Part shown: positions 59,531 through 64,000 of the stretch, in pieces
How positions within the stretch are numbered: the stretch's first letter is position 1
How the letters are laid out: every line of letters starts with the position of its first letter
DNA from: Tillus elongatus
Taxonomy: Eukaryota > Arthropoda > Insecta > Coleoptera > Cleridae
DNA: 64,000 nucleotides
Direction of reading: 5' to 3'
NCBI GenBank assembly: GCA_964006375.1
Contig: OZ023269.1
Span: 131,618,809-131,682,808 of the forward strand
Notes under the pieces: generated by a model
What the model saw: only the letters and a program-made list of their open reading frames with translations
What the model was told of the DNA's origin: nothing
Databases searched by the model: none
Made by a program: the position numbers and the translations under genes

Positions 59531-59699
59531 AAAAGAGATTTATTTAAAAAAGGCTTCAAATCTAATTTTATTACAAGGTGCTTTTAAATTAATTGTGAAT
59601 AACACTATCTGACAAATGGCAACCTCGAAATATCCTCCACCATTTTGACGAAGTCTTAAAATCTGATTTAGTTACAAAGTGAAAAGTTTTTAATTAATG

Positions 59700-60890
59700 G
59701 TGAAAAACTATGCTAGAAATAGTAACCAGCTGCAGAAAAAATACCGACTAAGAAAAAAACTAGAACCAAAGAAACTCTGGATGACATCAGAAACACTAAA
59801 TTTAATACAAGAGCGTAATAGATGGAGAAATATTAAGACGAAGAACCATACAAGAGATGTAAGCAAATAAAAAAATTGATCAAACAAAAATGTAGAATAG
59901 CAAAAGAAGTATGGATGCGAGGAAATGGCGAAGAAATCTAAAATTATTCAAAGGAAATTAATTTAGACAAACAGTGCTATCGGGGCGGCAAGGCTGCGGA
60001 CGAGCCCTGTGGGACAAAAAAAATTAGACAAAAGAGTATATTGAGAAAATAGAAAAGATAAACCCAGATGATCTGGGCCCGCCTATTTCAACAGAAGAAT
60101 TTGAGAAAGCCCTTAAAAACATAGACAAGGAACAACTTCTGGTCTAGACGAATTAATAGCTGAAGAATTCTGGTAAAAAAAAAGAAGACTTTTTCAAAAG
60201 GTTGAGAATGTTATACATCGGGAAAATTACCCAATGAGTTTATGAAGAGTAAAACTATTACTATTCCAAAACAGTGAATGCGCGAAAATGCAACTAGCAC
60301 AGGACGATAATACGTGTAGAATCATGTGGCAAAGATTCTAGACAAGCAACCACAGAAGCAAGCACTTAAAACAATAGGAGAAAGAAGACTCGAGAAAAAG
60401 AAAGATATATTTATTGCTTTGGTAGACCTGGAAAAGGCATTCGATAATGTGGATTGCAAAATATTACATATAATGAAGAAAGCTGAGTATGTAGTGTATG
60501 GGGCGGAAACCTTGACTATGGCTAAGCTGGACATGGCGGTAATAGAAGCTTTTGGAATGTAGAAAAAAAAAAGACACAGTACACCTATAGAAAGACAAAT
60601 AAAAATATTAGAAGAGATGGGAGAAGAAAGATGCTTGCTGAAGAAAATTGAAAAGAGGAAGGCAACATTTATTGGTCATATTCTATGACATAATAACTTT
60701 CTGACAATATTTTAAAGACACATACCTGGCAAAATAGGAAGACCTAGACCATGGAGAATACTTCTGGAGAACCTGGCACAACTGATGAAGTGTGTAAGTT
60801 ATGGTAAAATGAAGAGATCTGCTGAGAGTCGTAATTGCAATGACAGCGCGACATGGCCATTAGATTGTGCTGACTGTATCAAAGCAAGTC
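59700..60890 (+). pseudogene. RTE-like LINE (family R): longest relic, linker to C terminus
   Basis: The linker reads KKLEPKKLWMTSETLNLIQE then NRWRNIK and CRIAKEVWMRG. After a 52-bp insertion, RT remnants follow: TIGERRLEKKKDIFIALVDL then EKAFDNV (motif A, 60360-60450). After a large internal deletion, VVYGAETLTMAKLDMAVIEA and RQIKILEEMGEERCLLKKIE, KRKATFIGHIL and ENLAQLMKCVSYGKMKRSAE complete the conserved C-terminal domain. Motifs B and C of the RT are missing. Frameshifts and stops occur throughout. Confidence 0.8.
59972..60023 (+). mobile_element. LINE family N, copy 6: 52-bp solo 3' tail
   Basis: It contains cagtgctatcggggcggcaa, cgagccctgtggga and an A tail. Flanked by ttagacaaa at 59963-59971 and 60024-60032. 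Nearly the same start and length as 8748-8799, but in an independent site. Confidence 0.86.
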
Positions 60891-60904
60891 ATACATGGTC
60901 CAAT

Positions 60905-61655
60905 TGTTATGAGCGAGGATTTTTTACTTTGTTTTATTTTGTTAAATAAACTCATCTGCGCAGACGAGGATTAATGTCAGTTTGACAGAAATCCAATCCT
61001 GTTTTATCCCCAAGTGATAAATTGAACTGTTTATCTGGAACAACGCAAGATAGGAGTAGTAACTGAGGCCAGTTATTCCAGTTCCATAATAAGACTAGAT
61101 GGCTAGAAGGCACTAGTTCTATCGAATATCTTACATCCTCTAACTTCTACTCTCTATAGTTATATGGGATACATCACAGTACATTTAGCGCAACTACAGA
61201 ATATATGACGTAGCCCTGGCCTAGATCCTTCCTTCCATAGATAGCATTGCTTATTGACCTTTAATAACATCATCTCTACTTAAATTGACTGTCTTAAATA
61301 TATACAAATGCAGTTCAAATGTCAATGTCAATGTTTGTCCACTAATGGGTTTATTTATCTCTTTAACCTGAATAAATTAGGTGAATATTTTGGAGGACAA
61401 TCCGTATACCAGGCGAACATTAAAAGTTTTTAAATATGTAGGAAGATAATGGATATACCAGGTCACTTTCACAACTGCAGTAAAAAAAAATATATGATAC
61501 TTTTGATAAATGTTGTGAACACATGAAGAAATTGCTCATGTTTTTAGACACCTATTAAAGAATTCCGGCGAAAAATTTTTTTTAACCAGGGGGCTATGAG
61601 ATACTTAGAGATGGAGTAGTTGTCTACGGATAATGTTAAATATCTACAATATGAA
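60905..61655. other. A+T-rich DNA, nothing recognised
   Basis: No ORF, repeat or tRNA-like fold noted. Confidence 0.6.
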
Positions 61656-61661
61656 TTGCTC

Positions 61662-61965
61662 TAGGGCCTCGGTGGTCCAGCGGTAAGAACGTGTGCCTCT
61701 GAACCGAAGCGTATTGGGTTCGATTTCCCCTTTCACTTTTCCAATACATACTGTACAAGTTGAATGTCTGCACGTTCCGTTCTTCGGAGCGGGCATAAAG
61801 CCGTCTGTCCCGTGTCCATGCGATGTTGGGCACGTTAAAGAACCCTACCCTCCTTATAGAAAGTCAGGGGTTCGACAACTTTTCCATGATAGTGAGGTGA
61901 AACTGCTCCCTGGCGTCGGTAATCTGCCTTAGTCGCGAAAATAGACCGACGTTGAAATACAAAAA
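61662..61965 (+). mobile_element. SINE-C, full-length copy
   Basis: The tRNA-like head has box A tggtccagcggtaag (from 61673) and box B ggttcgatttc (61717-61727). The body has aagttgaatgtctgcacgtt, gatgttgggcacgttaaaga and ccctggcgtcggtaatctgc, and it ends gaccgacgttgaaatacaa. About 300 bp. No clear target duplication. Confidence 0.9.
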
Positions 61966-62149
61966 AATTAATGTTGTAAATTAAAAAAAGTTATATTCTT
62001 AAAATTCTTTGTATAATAATTTATAGTATATTATAATCTATTGTCGCCAAGTATCGTTATACGTTTTGTTATTTATTCCAGATAGTTTTCATTTTTGGTC
62101 ATTCGATTTCCTGGTGATAAATTACAAAAGCTAACACTGATGTCGATGT

Positions 62150-62530
62150 CTATTTGCAGGGAAATTCTTTTAATGGATTTTCTTTTAAAAAAAGAGGAGA
62201 TCGTGACTTTTTAATTTTGAAAAAACTTCTTCAAGTGAGCGCAAAATAGGCCCCCAAAAAATAAAGGCCCGATTTTGATCAAATTAGGTGAATACCTTCC
62301 TCTTGTAAGTGGCCTAGATAAGTTCGTTAGTCAGGAAAATCAGCCCGCATTTTCTCGGCAAAATTTTAGTTTTCTGTCAAAAAATTTGTATATCTCCAGA
62401 AATAACAAGGTTGTGGCACCCAAATTTGGTTATCTCGTTTATATCAAAAAAGTAAACTACCTACCAAAACTTAGATCTGTAAGTTAAAAGACAAAAAAGT
62501 TATAGGCATTTAAAGAAAAAAAATTGGATT
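62150..62530 (+). repeat. T repeat, copy 12, lacking the (TA)n core
   Basis: The left block (gaggagatcgtgactttttaa) joins directly to the right block (caaaaaataaaggcccgatt, tggcctagataagttcgtta, tctccagaaataacaaggtt) at about 62262, so the TA array and the tatcacaccgataact part are missing. Confidence 0.72.
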
Positions 62531-62627
62531 TTCCTTATCCATAAGCTATCCATATTTATTCTTACAAAACATCTTTTAGTTACTAAGCGATACACTCAAT
62601 AATCACCAAAGTAATTTTTGTTAAATA

Positions 62628-64000
62628 TTTCAACAACACACCACGAGGGCTCACAGCCTAAATACTATCATACCGTGGGTGTCGACAAGGAGGAAAGAGG
62701 TAACTTGTTAATTCCGGAATTGAAGGTTTGGAGGTTCGGAGGAGAAGAAAAACATGTGCAGGCAAGGAATTCCACGACTTGGAAGTCCTCGGAACAAAAG
62801 AGCGGGCATAACAAGATGTTCTATGTCTGGTGACCTGGACAGTAAAAGGGTGCATTCGCTCTGTTCCCCTGGTAGATCTGTTGGGGGCAGCAGGTGGAGG
62901 AACTATGGAGGAAAACTCCTCTGAGCAGTGTCCGTGCAGATATCTATAAAAGAGAGGTCACCAACGGCACGTCGGTGGGCAAGGGATGGCAGCCTTTGGG
63001 TGAGGGTAGGGTCACCGATGAGACGTATAGCTCTCTTCTGAATGGAGTCCAGAATAGCGAGTGAAGAAGCGGCAGCGGCACCCCAGATGTGGGAGCAGTA
63101 TTCGAGGTTTGGCCTTATTTGTGAAGTATAGAAGATAGAGAGATTAGATGGTGAGAAGTATTTGCGAACCCGGAAGAGGAAACCTAATTTCTTAGCAGCC
63201 GCTCCTGCAATTGATGTGACATGTGGTGCCAATTGAGATTTCGATCCACAGAAATGCCAACAAGTGAAAAGGACTCATTACTTTGAAAATCGAGTATTCG
63301 AATGTTTAAATCTCAGTAACCACGAATATCGACTGGTCGGTTAATCGATTGGTCTAGGGCTGGTCTAGGGCTGGTGTATCTCTTATGAGATAGAAAGCAA
63401 AACTGAGGATTTGTGGGGTTGAATTGTACAAGATTTCTACCTCCTCAGTCTAATATTTTTTGGAGATCCAAGAAGACAGAACCCTCCATGAGTCTGCGAT
63501 CCTGATCTAATTAGGCTAAAGAGGCAGGCTTAGAATATTGCATATTTGAGTGGAGGGTGCTGTCGTCCGCGTAACTGTGAACTGGGTTGGATGTGCTAAA
63601 GAAGTGGTCATTGATGTGGAGAAGAAACAAAGTAGGGGCTAAAGCTGAACCTTGAGGAACTCCTGCATTAATTGGATACAGTTTAGAGGAATGGCCATCC
63701 ACGACAACAGAAATGCTCCGGTTGGAGAGGAAATTTGCTGTCCAGGTACAGAGTTTTGGTGGTAGGCCATAGGCCGGCAGTTTATTAAGCAGCGCTGCGT
63801 GCCAGACCTGGTCGAATGCTTTGAATATGTCTAGAGCGACAATCTGGGATTCACCGTGGAGTTCCATAGACTTGTTCCAATAAAGGAGGTCGGCAGTTGA
63901 TCTGCGCTGACGGAATCCATACTGCCTGTCGTGGATTAGACTGTGTTTTTCAAGAAATTTTAGTAATTCGGTGTGTATATAATTTTACATGACTTTAGAG
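62628..64000 (-). mobile_element. LINE family L, copy 9: runs off the right edge
   Basis: The 3' tail is at 62628 (atttcaacaacacaccacg). On the minus strand the C-terminal region is readable (HVTSIAGAAAKKLGFLF, RPNLEYCSHIWGAAAASS, SIQKRAIRLIGDPTLTQR). The open stretch 63867-63511 holds ALDIFKAFDQVWHAALLNKL (motif A), AGVPQGSALAPTLFLL (motif B) and YADDSTLHSN (motif C). Between about 63284 and 63356, about 70 bp of foreign sequence replaces about 25 bp of LINE, and tctagggctgg is duplicated in tandem. Upstream, YGFRQRRSTADLL is reached near 63930. Confidence 0.88.

Overview
This window looks like a repeat-dominated stretch of an arthropod nuclear genome, most likely an insect. I base this on the element mix: Tc1/mariner-group elements with a DD41D catalytic spacing, several non-LTR retrotransposon families, an R4/Dong-like element lodged in a TAA microsatellite, a Penelope-like remnant, and three tRNA-headed SINE families. 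I cannot name the species. I found no host protein-coding gene, no rRNA and no convincing functional tRNA gene. Nearly every protein-like stretch is a transposon relic, a microsatellite translation (Ile-Tyr, Leu or Phe-Ile-Tyr-Leu runs) or an antisense shadow of a relic.

The names used here are local labels. LINE family L has a YADDS reverse transcriptase, belongs to the CR1/Jockey group, and ends in TGTTGAAAT plus A-rich sequence. It has nine copies: 106-416 (+), 6396-7205 (+), 15262-15451 (-), 15770-17312 (+), 19051-20641 (-), 33334-34097 (-), 45655-47335 (+), 52614-54262 (+) and 62628-64000 (-, running off the window). Family N carries a C-terminal RNase H and a CCHC finger; its pieces lie at 1-1222, 4893-4972, 5161-5822, 8748-8799, 55036-55733 and 59972-60023. 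Family P is a second RNase H LINE (37375-37530, 45100-45610). Family R is an RTE-like, very decayed LINE seen as about ten fragments. Family J is a jockey-like relic at about 6040-8470, split by an L copy and a SINE.

DNA transposons: ITm-1 (24971-27041) is nearly intact, with about 430-bp terminal inverted repeats and one homopolymer frameshift in its transposase. ITm-2 (29738-31304), ITm-3 (37614-39312), ITm-4 (21175-21545) and ITm-5 (24114-24333) are progressively more decayed.

Dispersed non-coding repeats: T is A+T-rich, often carries a (TA)n core and a tRNA-like module, and several copies end in a hairpin-containing motif. F is a monomer of about 307 bp found in direct and inverted arrays. 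G is a small repeat whose units include a 20-bp hairpin minisatellite. U is about 335 bp. A 174-bp satellite occupies 36502-37374, and a GC-richer 1.63-kb insertion with internal tandem structure occupies 9317-10944.

Nesting is the main theme. L-1 sits in N-1. The 1.63-kb element sits in an F monomer. SINE-B sits in J. Two 52-bp N tails sit in R relics. SINE-A, a (TA)n array and ITm-1 all sit inside one T copy (24540-28562). Target-site duplications can be read directly for many of these, so the order of events can be reconstructed. Nothing here forms an operon or a working host pathway. The most promising undescribed item is the T family: a non-autonomous repeat with a (TA)n core, a tRNA-like cassette that differs between two subfamilies at the same position, and a palindromic terminal motif.
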